A stretch of 64,000 bases of DNA, taken from NCBI GenBank assembly GCA_965221295.1, contig OZ244879.1, positions 1,922,001 through 1,986,000 of the forward strand. Reading direction: 5' to 3'. The notes under the pieces were generated by a model that made no database searches, had not been told where the DNA came from, and saw only the letters and a program-made list of their open reading frames with translations. The translations under genes were made by a program, and so were the position numbers. Positions 34,191 through 43,721 of this stretch are shown piece after piece; positions within the stretch are counted from its first letter, which is position 1; every line of letters starts with the position of its first letter. This stretch comes from Bin87 sp965221295. Lineage in GTDB: Bacteria; Chloroflexota; Dehalococcoidia; Lucifugimonadales; UBA3495.

Positions 34191-35465
34191 ATGCTCACCA
34201 TAGGTCATGAGGTTCGACGCCCGGGGAAGTATCTGGGCGACGCTCCGGTCACCATCCCGGTGCCCGAAGAATTGGAAACGGTTCCGGGCATCCCCATGAA
34301 CCAGCGCGAGGTTGACTGGTACTCCCGCGAGTATCCCGTGGAGACCATGAACATCACCGAGCGCGCTTCCCGCGATTGGGCCAACACCCTGCGCGACCAG
34401 CACGCCGAGATGCGCGAGATCCGCAAGGAACACGACAAGCTGAACCGCAACCTCGTCATGGCCGCCCGCCTAACCGGCGACTTGGAGCCCACCGCCGAAC
34501 CCACCGGCGAGGACGTCTCCGAAGCCATCAAGCAGAAGGCCCGCGAGCTCGGTTTCATCGAAGTCGGCATCACCGCCTTCGACATCCGATACGTGTATCA
34601 GAGCAAGAAGGACTGGGTCCGCTTCCCCCACGTCATCTGCTTGGCTTACGAGCAGGACTTCGAGCCCACCCAGACCATCCCCAGCATCGACGCTGAGATC
34701 GTCCACTCCAGCACCTACCGCACCGAAGGCGCCGCCGGCCTTGAGCTGGGCAACTTCGTTCGCAGCCTCGGCTACCGCGCCCAGGTGCACAGCCCCAACG
34801 ACAACACCGGCCCCTACATCCCGATGTTCGTCTCCGCCGGTCTCGGCCAGCTCGGCGCCTGCGGCTACCTGCTGACCCCTCACGTCGGCTCCCGCTGCCG
34901 CATCATGATGATCACCACCGATGCCAACGTCACCTATGACAAGCCGGTGGACTACGGCATCCACGCCTTCTGCCAGGTGTGCCAGGTCTGCGTGAACCGC
35001 TGCCCCGGCCGCGCCCTGATGCGCGACAAGATCTGGTGGCGCGGAATCGAGAAGAACAAGCTGTACTTCAAGCGCTGCCGTCCCGTCATGGCCCGCTACC
35101 TCGGCTGCGGCGTCTGCATGAAGGTCTGCCCCATCCAGAAGTACGGTATGAAGGCCACCATGGAGCACTACGCCGCCACCGGTCAGGTCCTCGGCAAGGG
35201 CACCCATGACCTCGAAGGCTACAACATCGAGGGCAAGGGCTACTTCGGCCCCGGCGAACTCCCCGTCTTCGAGCCCGGCTTCTTCGACATGCCTCACGGC
35301 GACACTTCCGAGTGGGCCTTCGACCAGTTGAAGGACGCGGCGCGCGCCAACGGCGGCGAGATCACCGACGCCATGCTCGAATCCTTCCGCACCGAAGTCG
35401 TTCGCGGCCTCGGCCAGAGCACCGACAACGTCGACATGATGTACGAGGAGGAAGACTACATCTAA
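34191..35465 (+). CDS. Reductive dehalogenase-like/QueG-type Fe-S protein, copy 2
   Basis: Paralogue of copy 1, 424 residues, colinear over its full length with the same Cys261 numbering for the first Fe-S motif and the same second motif. Both begin 'MLTIGHEV' and end in an acidic tail finishing with 'DYI'. Differences are spread through residues 1-250 and the C-terminal tail, while the Fe-S segment is almost identical even at silent sites. No Tat signal, no anchor partner. GGAGGAGGAT precedes the ATG at 34191, an excellent ribosome site. It has a palindrome-rich upstream region that copy 1 lacks, so the two are probably regulated differently. Confidence 0.88.
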   Translation: MLTIGHEVRRPGKYLGDAPVTIPVPEELETVPGIPMNQREVDWYSREYPVETMNITERASRDWANTLRDQHAEMREIRKEHDKLNRNLVMAARLTGDLEPTAEPTGEDVSEAIKQKARELGFIEVGITAFDIRYVYQSKKDWVRFPHVICLAYEQDFEPTQTIPSIDAEIVHSSTYRTEGAAGLELGNFVRSLGYRAQVHSPNDNTGPYIPMFVSAGLGQLGACGYLLTPHVGSRCRIMMITTDANVTYDKPVDYGIHAFCQVCQVCVNRCPGRALMRDKIWWRGIEKNKLYFKRCRPVMARYLGCGVCMKVCPIQKYGMKATMEHYAATGQVLGKGTHDLEGYNIEGKGYFGPGELPVFEPGFFDMPHGDTSEWAFDQLKDAARANGGEITDAMLESFRTEVVRGLGQSTDNVDMMYEEEDYI

Positions 35466-35809
35466 ACGATGTGGCCATCCAGATCGGTCGGTTCCCCGGA
35501 ACGGACAATCGTGGGGGCAGGTCTAAGACCTGCCCCCATTTGTCATGGCTAAGCTGAGTCAGCAGGTTCGTTGGTCTCAAGCCCAGCGGGTTTCTCGTAA
35601 ACCGTCGTTGCGCGCGAGGCGATTCAAACCCTACGACCGTTATCGGCGGTCTCCCGCCGGCGGCGGCTACTCGGCCCAGCAGTAGGTCTGCGGTCGCGCA
35701 ATCGCTTCTGGCAATGACGGGCACGGGGCGCCCCGACGCGGGGCAGAGATCATCGCGCAGTTTCTAATGTCGTACGCTTGCGCTGGGCGCCAGCGGATGC
35801 CCCAGTTGG
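35466..35809. other. Intergenic region after RdhA-like gene 2
   Basis: About 344 bases between convergent genes. It holds the terminator at 35512 and, near 35700-35720, a decayed piece resembling the inward half of the CAATGACA palindromic repeat. Nothing else is seen. Confidence 0.5.
35512..35543 (+). terminator. Rho-independent terminator of RdhA-like gene 2
   Basis: Near-perfect stem TGGGGGCAGGTC / GACCTGCCCCCA with a three-base loop, followed by TTTGT, 46 bases after the stop. Confidence 0.85.
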
Positions 35810-37006
35810 CTAATATCTCTGGAATGCGTCTTGTCCAAACAGGGTGAACAGAACGAGAGCGGCGCCACTCAAGCCACTGTCCGGGTCGCTTTCCGTTTCG
35901 GAGCACAACAGAACCACCATGGTCACCAGCTCCGCCTGGGATTCATGGCTGGCGACCACCGCTTCAATCCTCTCGCTGATGATTCTCTCGACGATTTCTC
36001 GTACCTCGGGATTGAGATTGGTTGTCAAGGAATGTGTCGAACAATCCTTGACCTGATCGATCAGTACGCTTCGGTCCGCTGCCTCCTGTTCCCGCTCCTG
36101 CGCGGTGGGAATAGTGACCGCAACGTCGCTCCAGTAGGGTTCGCATTCCAAAGTCACGTCTCCTACGTGTAGTTCAACAACGGCAACCCGGTAGCGCCAA
36201 CTGCCCGCTGCGCTGGGGCCCGACCATGTTTCAGTGTCGCTGATTTCAGCCACCCATTCCCAAGTTTCAACGCCAGCCGTAGACCCTCCCCGGATTCGTT
36301 CCACCCGGTAGAGTACCGACGTTCCCTCGGGCAACAGAATTTTGCCATAGTTGCGCCAACTCAAGGTCACCTGATCGCTGGTTTGGCCGGACAACTGCTG
36401 TATGGTCGCTGCAACGCCGTACGCGGCCGTTGAGCCGCAGTGGCGTTCGAGTTCTTGCTCCGCCGTCGGCACATTGACCTCCTCTGTGCTCCAGTTCGTG
36501 ACGCACTCGAATGACAAATCGGCCGATGCCACCGACAACTCGACCAAACCAACCCGATACTGCCAACGACCCGTCGCTGCCGTATCGTTCCATGAGTATT
36601 CGTCAGTGACTGTGCCAACGGTGTTCCAGGCGCCACCGTGGGGACCTTTCCTTTGTATGCGGTAATGGGCCGCTATTTCTTTGTGTCTTGGGAAGTCGAA
36701 ACTCCAGTGGTACAAATTTGCCCGCCAATCGAGATACACGGTTTTGGTTTGCCCGTCATCAGCCTCTGCAACGAAAGCGTCGAGCGCATAGGTCTGAGCC
36801 TCACGGCAATAGTGCTTCATTTGGGTCATAAGCTCAGCATTTTCCACACGGTCGAGTTCAGGCAACGGCGTTGGAGTTGGCTCCGTCTGGGCTTGCCCAT
36901 TCGCCGCCGAAGGCGAAGCGCTCAAGGACACGGTGATCGCCGCCGCAAGCGCCGCCAGAATCAAAAACCCGCCCAACGTTGCCAGTGTTCCTTTTCCTTG
37001 CATCAT
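35810..37006 (-). CDS. Secreted or membrane-anchored protein with two fibronectin-III-like modules
   Basis: Protein of 398 residues with an N-terminal hydrophobic segment (about residues 7-30) that may be a signal peptide or an anchor, followed by a Thr/Pro linker. Two similar modules follow at about 60-175 and 180-300. Each ends with the pattern W-(R/Q)-Y-R-V-(G/A)-(L/V)-V-E-L and then a Cys plus a W-S/W-S-D strand, which suggests beta-sandwich (FnIII-like) repeats with one Cys pair each. The C-terminal 90 residues are acidic and helical. ATG at 37006 follows GGAGG; the frame from 37075 adds an unlikely 23-residue tail. Function not recognised; surface interaction is a guess. Confidence 0.75.
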   Translation of the reverse strand: MMQGKGTLATLGGFLILAALAAAITVSLSASPSAANGQAQTEPTPTPLPELDRVENAELMTQMKHYCREAQTYALDAFVAEADDGQTKTVYLDWRANLYHWSFDFPRHKEIAAHYRIQRKGPHGGAWNTVGTVTDEYSWNDTAATGRWQYRVGLVELSVASADLSFECVTNWSTEEVNVPTAEQELERHCGSTAAYGVAATIQQLSGQTSDQVTLSWRNYGKILLPEGTSVLYRVERIRGGSTAGVETWEWVAEISDTETWSGPSAAGSWRYRVAVVELHVGDVTLECEPYWSDVAVTIPTAQEREQEAADRSVLIDQVKDCSTHSLTTNLNPEVREIVERIISERIEAVVASHESQAELVTMVVLLCSETESDPDSGLSGAALVLFTLFGQDAFQRY

Positions 37007-37245
37007 GTTGCCTCCTTGAATTCCCGCGGGTGTCTCAAACAATACGGGGGAATCCACCGCGGTGGATTCCCCCAATCCAACGCCTCACGCCTGCCCAGTT
37101 TGTCATCGTGGCGGGAAGCTAGGCAACCAATATTTCGGTCGCTATTGGCGCTTCATCCAACGGAGGAATCTCCGCGCTGCTTTGGCCACAACAGATCGTG
37201 GAAAGCGGCTAGGCATGAGCGCTCAACCACCCAAGCGCGCTCGGT

Positions 37246-38529
37246 TTAGAGTTGCAGCGTTCTCGGGTCCACCGCCTGGCGGGGTGGCTTGCCCGCGCTG
37301 GCCGGTTGATCCTCTCGTAGGTTTTCGATCAATTCGCCCAGCGCCGCCTGGTACTCATCCGAGTCAGCCGCTTGGCCGGTGAGGTCGAAGAAGCGGTGGT
37401 CTTCCTTCAGGAGGCGCGCGGCCCGGTTCCGGCCCGCGCCCATCACGCCATCAGCGTCCACCAGGAACATGGTCCACTGGTCCGAGGAGTTTTCCGCCTC
37501 CTGCGCTGCCGTAATATCGTTGCGCACGGTTTCGCTATCCAGACTGGCGGCGGAGCACACCACGATCAGACGGTCATAGTGCCGCACCCATCGCTCGATT
37601 TCTTCTTCGCCAGAGGTGGCGCGACGGTCCACCAGCGGGTTGCCGCGGAAACCCTCGGCGAACACCCAACTGCGGACTCCCTGCGCTCGTAGGTTGGATT
37701 CCAACTGACGCGCGAATTCCACGTCGGCGGTGGCGCAGGAAATATGCGCCTCCAGCGTGGTAACCGGAGCGTCCGCCACCGAATCCTGAATGTCCGCCAC
37801 CGCCACCGGGATGCCGGAACCCAGCATGAACGACCTGGGCAACACGCCTCTGGATCGCAGCAAGGTGTCCAAACCGATGGTGCTCGGAGCGTCGTGCCGG
37901 ACGCTGTCCAGTCCCAGCGCGTTGTCCATGGCGCAGTTCTGGAAGACCGTGTAGCCGATGATGCAGTTGTTGAACTGAGTATCCGCGGTGACCACGTCGT
38001 TCAGCGCCGCCTCGTAGAAATCGGCCTCGTTGAGTATGGCCTCGGACAGGTTGGTGCGGGAAAGGTTGGCGCCGTTGAAGCTGGCGCCGGTGAGGTTGGC
38101 GCCGGTGAGGTTGGTCCGGTCCAAGTTGGCTCGGTCCAAGTTGGCGTTGGTCAGGTCGGCGCCGGACAGATTGGCCTCGGATAGCGTCGCCCGATCCAGG
38201 TTGATGCCCGCCAGGTTGGCGTTCCGCAAGTCGGCTCCGCGCATATTGGCTCCGGGCGCGATGGCGCGGCTCATGTTGACCTCGCGCAGGTCGGCCCGGT
38301 AGAAATGCACGTCGTTCATATAGCTGTTGGACAAGTCACCCCGGCGGACCATGGCGCCCATAAAGTCGCCGTTGCGCAAGTCGGCGCCCCGCAGGTTTAC
38401 CATGGGGATGCGAGCGTGGCTCATGTAGCATTCGTTCAGGTCCATAGGCGTATTGGGATGCTCTTCCCGCCATGCCGTCACCGCGTCGCGTCCGCGCTTT
38501 ACGATTTGCACCAGTTCCATGTTGGCCAT
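37246..38529 (-). CDS. Pentapeptide-repeat protein with a C-terminal TIR domain
   Basis: Protein of 427 residues. About residues 41-175 are pentapeptide repeats of the A(D/N)Lxx type forming a right-handed beta-helix. A linker of about 176-255 contains 'STIGLDTLLRSRGVLP', a segment seen in other pentapeptide-TIR proteins. A TIR domain follows from 'EAHISCATADVEFARQLESN' (about 260) to residue 405. It keeps the 'WVRHYDRLIVVCSAASL' core strand and the following acidic helix. Bacterial TIR domains act as NAD-cleaving or cyclic-ADPR-forming enzymes in defence or as protein adaptors; the NADase Glu cannot be assigned with confidence here. Monocistronic with no defence neighbours adjacent. Confidence 0.85.
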   Translation of the reverse strand: MANMELVQIVKRGRDAVTAWREEHPNTPMDLNECYMSHARIPMVNLRGADLRNGDFMGAMVRRGDLSNSYMNDVHFYRADLREVNMSRAIAPGANMRGADLRNANLAGINLDRATLSEANLSGADLTNANLDRANLDRTNLTGANLTGASFNGANLSRTNLSEAILNEADFYEAALNDVVTADTQFNNCIIGYTVFQNCAMDNALGLDSVRHDAPSTIGLDTLLRSRGVLPRSFMLGSGIPVAVADIQDSVADAPVTTLEAHISCATADVEFARQLESNLRAQGVRSWVFAEGFRGNPLVDRRATSGEEEIERWVRHYDRLIVVCSAASLDSETVRNDITAAQEAENSSDQWTMFLVDADGVMGAGRNRAARLLKEDHRFFDLTGQAADSDEYQAALGELIENLREDQPASAGKPPRQAVDPRTLQL

Positions 38530-38982
38530 CAGCAGGTCTCCAGATCAGCAAGTATCCAGTAGGAATCTCGGCGACGATTTTAGCATAATTGCCCCGGTCG
38601 CCGGCGTTTGCCCGGCAGCGACCGGCGTATAGCGGGCTCGGGATGACTGGGGCGAAACGGTAGCAATGAAGGGAGCAGTCTCTCTTCATCTTTCGAACAG
38701 AATCGCCCACTATGATCCCAGGCTGAGCTCCCCATTGTGTTCCCATGGAACGAAGCGATGTGGCGATGCCACAAATTGGGCGCACAGACTTCAAGCGCCG
38801 AGGCGCATCCCATGTGTTGCCGTTGACGTCGTTGGCGCCCGCGACGATCTTGCCTCCCTGCGTTGGCGCCCGCAGAGGAACGGCGAATCACTACGGCCGG
38901 TCCCCGGGAGCGCGGAGCCGGTGGTCGGCCCAAGTTTTGACGATGCCGAGCTAAACCGTTAATATGTGCCGGGCCATTCAAT
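38530..38982. other. Divergent intergenic region, nothing recognised
   Basis: About 453 bases between the TIR gene and coaX, which point away from each other. TATGCT and AAAAT motifs near 38570-38585 (minus strand) may belong to the TIR-gene promoter. The short frames here show no family similarity. Confidence 0.45.
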
Positions 38983-39834
38983 ATGCTGCTGACCATTGAC
39001 ATTGGCAATACTGCGGTGACCATGGGCGTGTTTCGTCACGAATCGCCCACGAGGGTCAACTTGGCCGACGCCAACTCGACTGACCGACTGATCACCACGT
39101 TCCGGGCCGCAACCGACTCCCGGAAGCTCGCTGACGAGTACGGAATCCTGCTCAAGGACCTGCTGGAATTCCGAGGCATCGCTCCCAGCGATATTGACGC
39201 TGCTTGCATCTGTTCGGTGGCGCCTCCGCTGACGGGCGTCTTCCAAGACGTATGCCAGGGGTTCTTTGGCATCCCAGCGTTGCTGGTGAGTTCCCAAATC
39301 GACCTGGGTATGCCGGTGCGCTATGACACCCCACGGGACGTGGGTCCCGACCGCATCGTTGACGCAGTAGCGGCGGCGGAACTGTACGGCGTTCCCGCCA
39401 TCGTCGTGGACTTGGGAACGGCAACGGTTTTCGACGCCGTATCCAGGGATCGAGAATACCTGGGTGGCGCGATTGCCCCCGGCATCAACCTTTCCGCCAA
39501 CGCGTTGTATGACAATACCTCCTTGCTCCGTCGGGTGGAGTTGGTGGCGCCGGCGACCGCCGTGGGACGCAACACCACGGCGGCGCTGCAATCGGGCTTG
39601 GTGCTGGGCTACGCCGGCCTGGTGACCACCATGGTGGAGCGATTCAAAGCGGAGATCGGCGCGGACGCCAAGGTGGTCGGCACCGGAGGCCTGGTTGCCG
39701 TCGTCGCTGACCATGCGCCCGTCTTCGACGCCATCAACCAGGAGTTGACCCTGGTGGGCCTGGACCTCATCTACCGGAAGAATCAGCGCTTCAACAACTC
39801 CATTGATCAACCCGCCGCCGCCCGCTCGTCGTGA
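38983..39834 (+). CDS. coaX: Type III pantothenate kinase
   Basis: First enzyme of CoA synthesis, phosphorylating pantothenate with ATP; type III enzymes are not inhibited by CoA. The 283-residue ASKHA-fold protein shows the phosphate-1 motif 'LTIDIGNTAVTMGVF', the 'DVGPDRIVDAVAA' motif with the catalytic Asp, 'VVDLGTATVFDAV' (phosphate-2) and 'GGAIAPGINLSANAL'. No clear ribosome site precedes the ATG. Thirty-four bases separate its stop from the coaBC start, so both steps of CoA synthesis are probably co-transcribed. Confidence 0.95.
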   Translation: MLLTIDIGNTAVTMGVFRHESPTRVNLADANSTDRLITTFRAATDSRKLADEYGILLKDLLEFRGIAPSDIDAACICSVAPPLTGVFQDVCQGFFGIPALLVSSQIDLGMPVRYDTPRDVGPDRIVDAVAAAELYGVPAIVVDLGTATVFDAVSRDREYLGGAIAPGINLSANALYDNTSLLRRVELVAPATAVGRNTTAALQSGLVLGYAGLVTTMVERFKAEIGADAKVVGTGGLVAVVADHAPVFDAINQELTLVGLDLIYRKNQRFNNSIDQPAAARSS

Positions 39835-39868
39835 GCCGGCGGCAAGTCGCTCAGCAACGGTGGCTCAT

Positions 39869-41077
39869 ATGCAGTCCGCGCTCGCTGGAAAAAACATCGT
39901 CCTGGGGGTAACCGGCAGCATCGCCTGCTACAAGGCGTTGGACTTGGCCAGCAAACTGGTCCAGGCTGGCGCCAACGTCGAAACCATCCTGAGCTACGGC
40001 GCGACCCAGTTCCTGGCCCCGTTGGCTTTCCGCAGCCTTACCCACCGCGCCGTCATCACCGATACCTTCGATCCCAACTCCGAACAGAGCGTTGAGCACG
40101 TCGCGTTGGCCCGTTGGGCCGATATCGTAGTCATCGCCCCGGCGACCGTCCATTGCATCGCCAAGTTGGCCGCTGGGCTGGCCGACGACCCGCTGACCAC
40201 CACAGTGATCGCCACCGAGGCCCCGTTGCTGGTGGCGCCGGCCATGGACGCCAACATGTACGACCATCCGGCCACCCGTGAGAACGTCGCCCGGCTCCGA
40301 GCTCGGGGCGTCTTCATGGCGGGTCCGGCTCCCGGACGCCTCGCCTCTGGCCTCATGGGCATGGGCAGGTTGGTGGAACCGGCCGACTTGCTGGGGCACA
40401 TCGCCGCCGCGCTGGGCCAGGGAGGCGACCTGGCCGGGCGCAAGGTGGTCGTCAGCGCCGGCGGCACTCAGGAAGCCATCGACCCGGTACGGGTGATTAC
40501 CAACCACTCTTCGGGACGCATGGGCTACGCCGTCGCCGAGGCCGCCCGAGACCGCGGCGCCGATGTGACGCTGGTCACCGCGCCAACGGCGCTGCCCAAC
40601 CCTCCGCTGGTGCGCGTCATTCCGGCGCTTTCTGCGCAGGACATGTGCGACGCCGTACTCCACGAAACGACGACCGCCGATGCCCTGATCATGGCCGCCG
40701 CAGTTGCCGATTACCGTCCGGCTGTGGCCGCTGACCAGAAGATCAAGAAGACCGCCGCGGACGAAATGTCAATCCATCTGGAGAAGACCACCGACATACT
40801 GGCCACCGCCACCGGCGATTTCATCAGGGTGGGCTTTTCGGCAGAGAGCGAAAATCTGGAATCCAACGCCGCTGACAAGGTCAGACGCAAAGCGCTGGAT
40901 TTGATCGTCGCCAACGACATCACCGAAGAAGGCAGCGGGTTTGGCGCCGACACCAACCGCGTTGTCCTGATCGATCGGGAACTTCGAGCTGAGCGCTTGC
41001 CGCTCCTGACCAAGTACGAAGTGGGGCATCGCATACTCGATCGAGTAGCGCAATTGCTGACAACGGGAATCAGATGA
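39869..41077 (+). CDS. coaBC: Bifunctional phosphopantothenoylcysteine decarboxylase/synthetase
   Basis: Two-domain enzyme of 402 residues. CoaC (about 1-190) is an FMN-dependent decarboxylase: 'VLGVTGSIACYKAL', 'IAPATVHCIAKLAAGLADD' and 'APAMDANMYDHPA' carry the flavin and active-site residues. CoaB (about 190-402) joins cysteine to 4'-phosphopantothenate with CTP: 'VVVSAGGTQEAIDPVRVI', 'NHSSGRMGYAVAEAA', 'AAAVADYRP' and 'KIKKTAADEM' are its motifs. ATG at 39869 avoids overlap with coaX and keeps a normal N-terminus. The stop overlaps the SulP start by ATGA. Confidence 0.95.
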   Translation: MQSALAGKNIVLGVTGSIACYKALDLASKLVQAGANVETILSYGATQFLAPLAFRSLTHRAVITDTFDPNSEQSVEHVALARWADIVVIAPATVHCIAKLAAGLADDPLTTTVIATEAPLLVAPAMDANMYDHPATRENVARLRARGVFMAGPAPGRLASGLMGMGRLVEPADLLGHIAAALGQGGDLAGRKVVVSAGGTQEAIDPVRVITNHSSGRMGYAVAEAARDRGADVTLVTAPTALPNPPLVRVIPALSAQDMCDAVLHETTTADALIMAAAVADYRPAVAADQKIKKTAADEMSIHLEKTTDILATATGDFIRVGFSAESENLESNAADKVRRKALDLIVANDITEEGSGFGADTNRVVLIDRELRAERLPLLTKYEVGHRILDRVAQLLTTGIR

Positions 41078-42738
41078 AGCCAAACTACTCATTAGCTCAA
41101 CTGCGCGGCGACCTGTTCGGTGGGATCACCGCGTCCGTCGTGGGCTTGCCCATCGCCCTTGCCTTTGGCGTAGCCTCGGGCCTGGGTCCCATCGCCGGGT
41201 TGTACGGCGCCGTCGCGGTGGGTTTCTTCGCCGCGGTTTTTGGTGGCGCCAGGTCATTGATGTCCGGGCCCACCGGCCCCATGAGCATCGCCATGGCCGC
41301 GATTGTCACTGTTCACGCGGAGGGTGATTTGGCCAAGGCTCTCACCGTGGTCGTGATGGCGGGATTGATCCAGATCCTGCTGGGCGTCATTCGAATCGGG
41401 CGGTTCGTCGCCTATACGCCCTACTCGGTCATCTCGGGCTTCATGACGGGTATCGGCATCATCGTGATGATGGTACAGGTCGGCCCGTTCCTGGGCGTCG
41501 CCGCTCAGCCAGGCGGCGTCGTGGGGAATATTCGCGGATTCCCCGAAGCAATTGCCAACGCTGAGCTGCATTCGGTAATCGTCGCCGCCATCACGTTGCT
41601 GGTGGCAGTCTTGTGGCCGGCGCGGTTCAGGAGATACTTGCCGGCTCCCCTGGCCGCCATGATCGTGGGCTCGGCAATCGGCATATTCTGGCTGACCAAT
41701 TTACGGGTAATCGGCGACGTGCCCACGGGTTTGCCTGAGTTCAACGTCCCGGTATATGACCCCGGCTTCCTGGTCAGTTCCCTCACCCCGGCGCTGGTCA
41801 TGGCCCTGCTTGGCTCCATCGACAGCCTGCTCACCTCCCTCATCGCCGATTCCCTAACGCGCACTCGTCACAATCCCAACCGTGTGCTGATCGGACAGGG
41901 TATCGGCAACACTACCGTTGGCCTGGTGGGCGGGCTGCCCGGCGCGGGCTCCACCCTCGATACCGTGGTCAATATCCGCTCCGGCGGTCGCACGCCCCTG
42001 TCGGGTGTGATCCGTACGGCGATCCTATTGGCGTTGGCGCTGGGCTTGGGCCGTTACGTCACCGAGATCCCCCACGCGGTGCTCGCGGGCATCCTCATGA
42101 AGGTGGGTTGGGACATCATCGACTGGCGCCTCATCCGCCGGGCCCATGTCATCCAGCGGGATCAACTGATCGTGATGCTGATCACTTCAGGAATGGCGGT
42201 TTTCCTGGACTTGGTCACCGCCATCGCCATCGGATTGATCGCGGCGGGAATGGTCGCGGCGCGCCAGGTGGAACGCCAGGAACTCGATAGCGTGGTATCC
42301 ACACCGTTGCTGGACCAGTCATTCCTCTTCAACTCGCCCGAGGCCGCGGCGGCCGCCAACGATGGCGACGAGTTCGCCGCCCGAGTCGGCGTGGTGGGAA
42401 TGCGCGGCCGTTTCTCCGTCGCCTCCTCCAGCAACCTGATCACCATTATCGGCGGCGACATCAGCGACCACGACGTGGTGATTTTCGACTTTTCCGAGAC
42501 CCTGTACATGGACGATAGCGCCGCTATGGTGGTCGAGCAGATGATCGACATCGCCGCAGAAGAGGACACCGAATCCATCGTGATGGGACTCTCCAGATCT
42601 CCGGTGGCCAACAATCTGCGGGCTCTCAACATCCTGAGGCGGGTCCCGGATGACCGGTTCGTGGACAACCTCGACGAGGCGCGCGTGGTGGCGCGTAGCA
42701 TATTGAACGTCCCATCGGAACCGGAAGGGGCGAATTGA
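41074..42738 (+). CDS. SulP-family inorganic anion transporter with STAS domain
   Basis: SLC26/SulP transporter of 554 residues. The sulfate-transporter membrane domain fills about 1-400, starting with 'LRGDLFGGITASVVGLPIAL' and the 'MSGPTGPMSIAMAAIV' re-entrant motif. The C-terminal cytoplasmic STAS domain (about 425-545) ends a run 'VIFDFSETLYMDDSAAMVVE'. Substrates in the family are sulfate, bicarbonate or other anions; none can be assigned. The ATG overlaps coaBC's stop and its own stop overlaps the next gene's ATG, so coaX-coaBC-sulP-LLM form a tight operon. Confidence 0.93.
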   Translation: MKPNYSLAQLRGDLFGGITASVVGLPIALAFGVASGLGPIAGLYGAVAVGFFAAVFGGARSLMSGPTGPMSIAMAAIVTVHAEGDLAKALTVVVMAGLIQILLGVIRIGRFVAYTPYSVISGFMTGIGIIVMMVQVGPFLGVAAQPGGVVGNIRGFPEAIANAELHSVIVAAITLLVAVLWPARFRRYLPAPLAAMIVGSAIGIFWLTNLRVIGDVPTGLPEFNVPVYDPGFLVSSLTPALVMALLGSIDSLLTSLIADSLTRTRHNPNRVLIGQGIGNTTVGLVGGLPGAGSTLDTVVNIRSGGRTPLSGVIRTAILLALALGLGRYVTEIPHAVLAGILMKVGWDIIDWRLIRRAHVIQRDQLIVMLITSGMAVFLDLVTAIAIGLIAAGMVAARQVERQELDSVVSTPLLDQSFLFNSPEAAAAANDGDEFAARVGVVGMRGRFSVASSSNLITIIGGDISDHDVVIFDFSETLYMDDSAAMVVEQMIDIAAEEDTESIVMGLSRSPVANNLRALNILRRVPDDRFVDNLDEARVVARSILNVPSEPEGAN

Positions 42739-43670
42739 TGCGCATCGGAATTTTCGTAGGGGCTTCCGCCGCCGACCTGATGAGCTTGGACGAAATACTC
42801 GCCCGCATCAAGCAGGCGGAAGCCGATGGGTTCGACAGCTTTTGGGTTCCCCACATCTCGGCCCGCGGTTACGATGCCCTCACCGTGCTGGCGCTGGCTG
42901 GCGCCCAGACTCACCGCATCGAATTGGGCGTTGGCGTGGTTCCGACCTATCCCCGGCATCCGGTGGCGCTGGCTCAACAGGCGCTGACCACTGCCGCAGC
43001 CAGCGGCGGCCGTTTCGTGCTGGGCATCGGACCGTCCCACCGGCCGGGAATCGAAGAGAGCTTTGGCCTGTCCTACGACCGTCCAGCGCAGCACACCAGC
43101 GAATACCTGTCGGTACTACGCCCATTGTTGGAAGATGGTCGCGTCCAATTCTCCGGCGACTTTTACAACGTCAACGCCGAACTGCAAGCGCCCGACCGTC
43201 CCACCTGCCCGGTGGTGATCTCCGCGCTGGCGCCCCGGATGCTCCGGTTGGCAGGCCAACAGGCCGACGGAACCGTAACCTGGATGGCCGGGCCTCGGGC
43301 CATTCGTGAGCACGTGGCGCCACGCATCCGTAGCGCCGCCAACGCCGCCGGGCGCCCGGAGCCGCGCATCTGCGTCGGGCTGCCCGCCACGGTGTGCGAC
43401 GACGAAGCCGCCGGACGCCGCGCCGCCGCCGAATCCTACGAGCGCTACGGCCGGTTGGTCAACTACCGTCGCATCCTGGACGTGGAGGACGTGGAAGGGC
43501 CGTCCGAGGTCGCTGTGGTCGGCAACGAGGCGTCCCTACGCAGCCAGTTGGAAGCCTTCGCCGAGGCCGGCGCCACCGACTTTGTGGCCAACATCTTCAC
43601 CGCCAGCGACGACAGCGACTCCAACCCCCGAACCTACGCCGCGCTAAAAGAACTGGTGGGTAAGGTTTAG
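42738..43670 (+). CDS. LLM-class F420-dependent oxidoreductase (paralogue 3)
   Basis: Luciferase-like oxidoreductase of 310 residues, the shorter form that is often F420-dependent. 'MRIGIFVGASAADLMS' is the first strand, with 'GFDSFWVPHISARGYDALT', 'LGVGVVPTYPRHPVALAQQA', and 'FVLGIGPSHRPGIEESFGL' following. The start ATG overlaps the sulP stop (TGATG). Its last 252 bases, 43419-43670, are repeated almost exactly at 45001-45252. The short-form family includes oxidoreductases of unknown substrate. It ends the coaX operon. Confidence 0.92.
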   Translation: MRIGIFVGASAADLMSLDEILARIKQAEADGFDSFWVPHISARGYDALTVLALAGAQTHRIELGVGVVPTYPRHPVALAQQALTTAAASGGRFVLGIGPSHRPGIEESFGLSYDRPAQHTSEYLSVLRPLLEDGRVQFSGDFYNVNAELQAPDRPTCPVVISALAPRMLRLAGQQADGTVTWMAGPRAIREHVAPRIRSAANAAGRPEPRICVGLPATVCDDEAAGRRAAAESYERYGRLVNYRRILDVEDVEGPSEVAVVGNEASLRSQLEAFAEAGATDFVANIFTASDDSDSNPRTYAALKELVGKV

Positions 43671-43721
43671 GGATTCGCATCGGGATATTCGATTGCTTCC
43701 CCAGGATTGGAGAGCGACACT

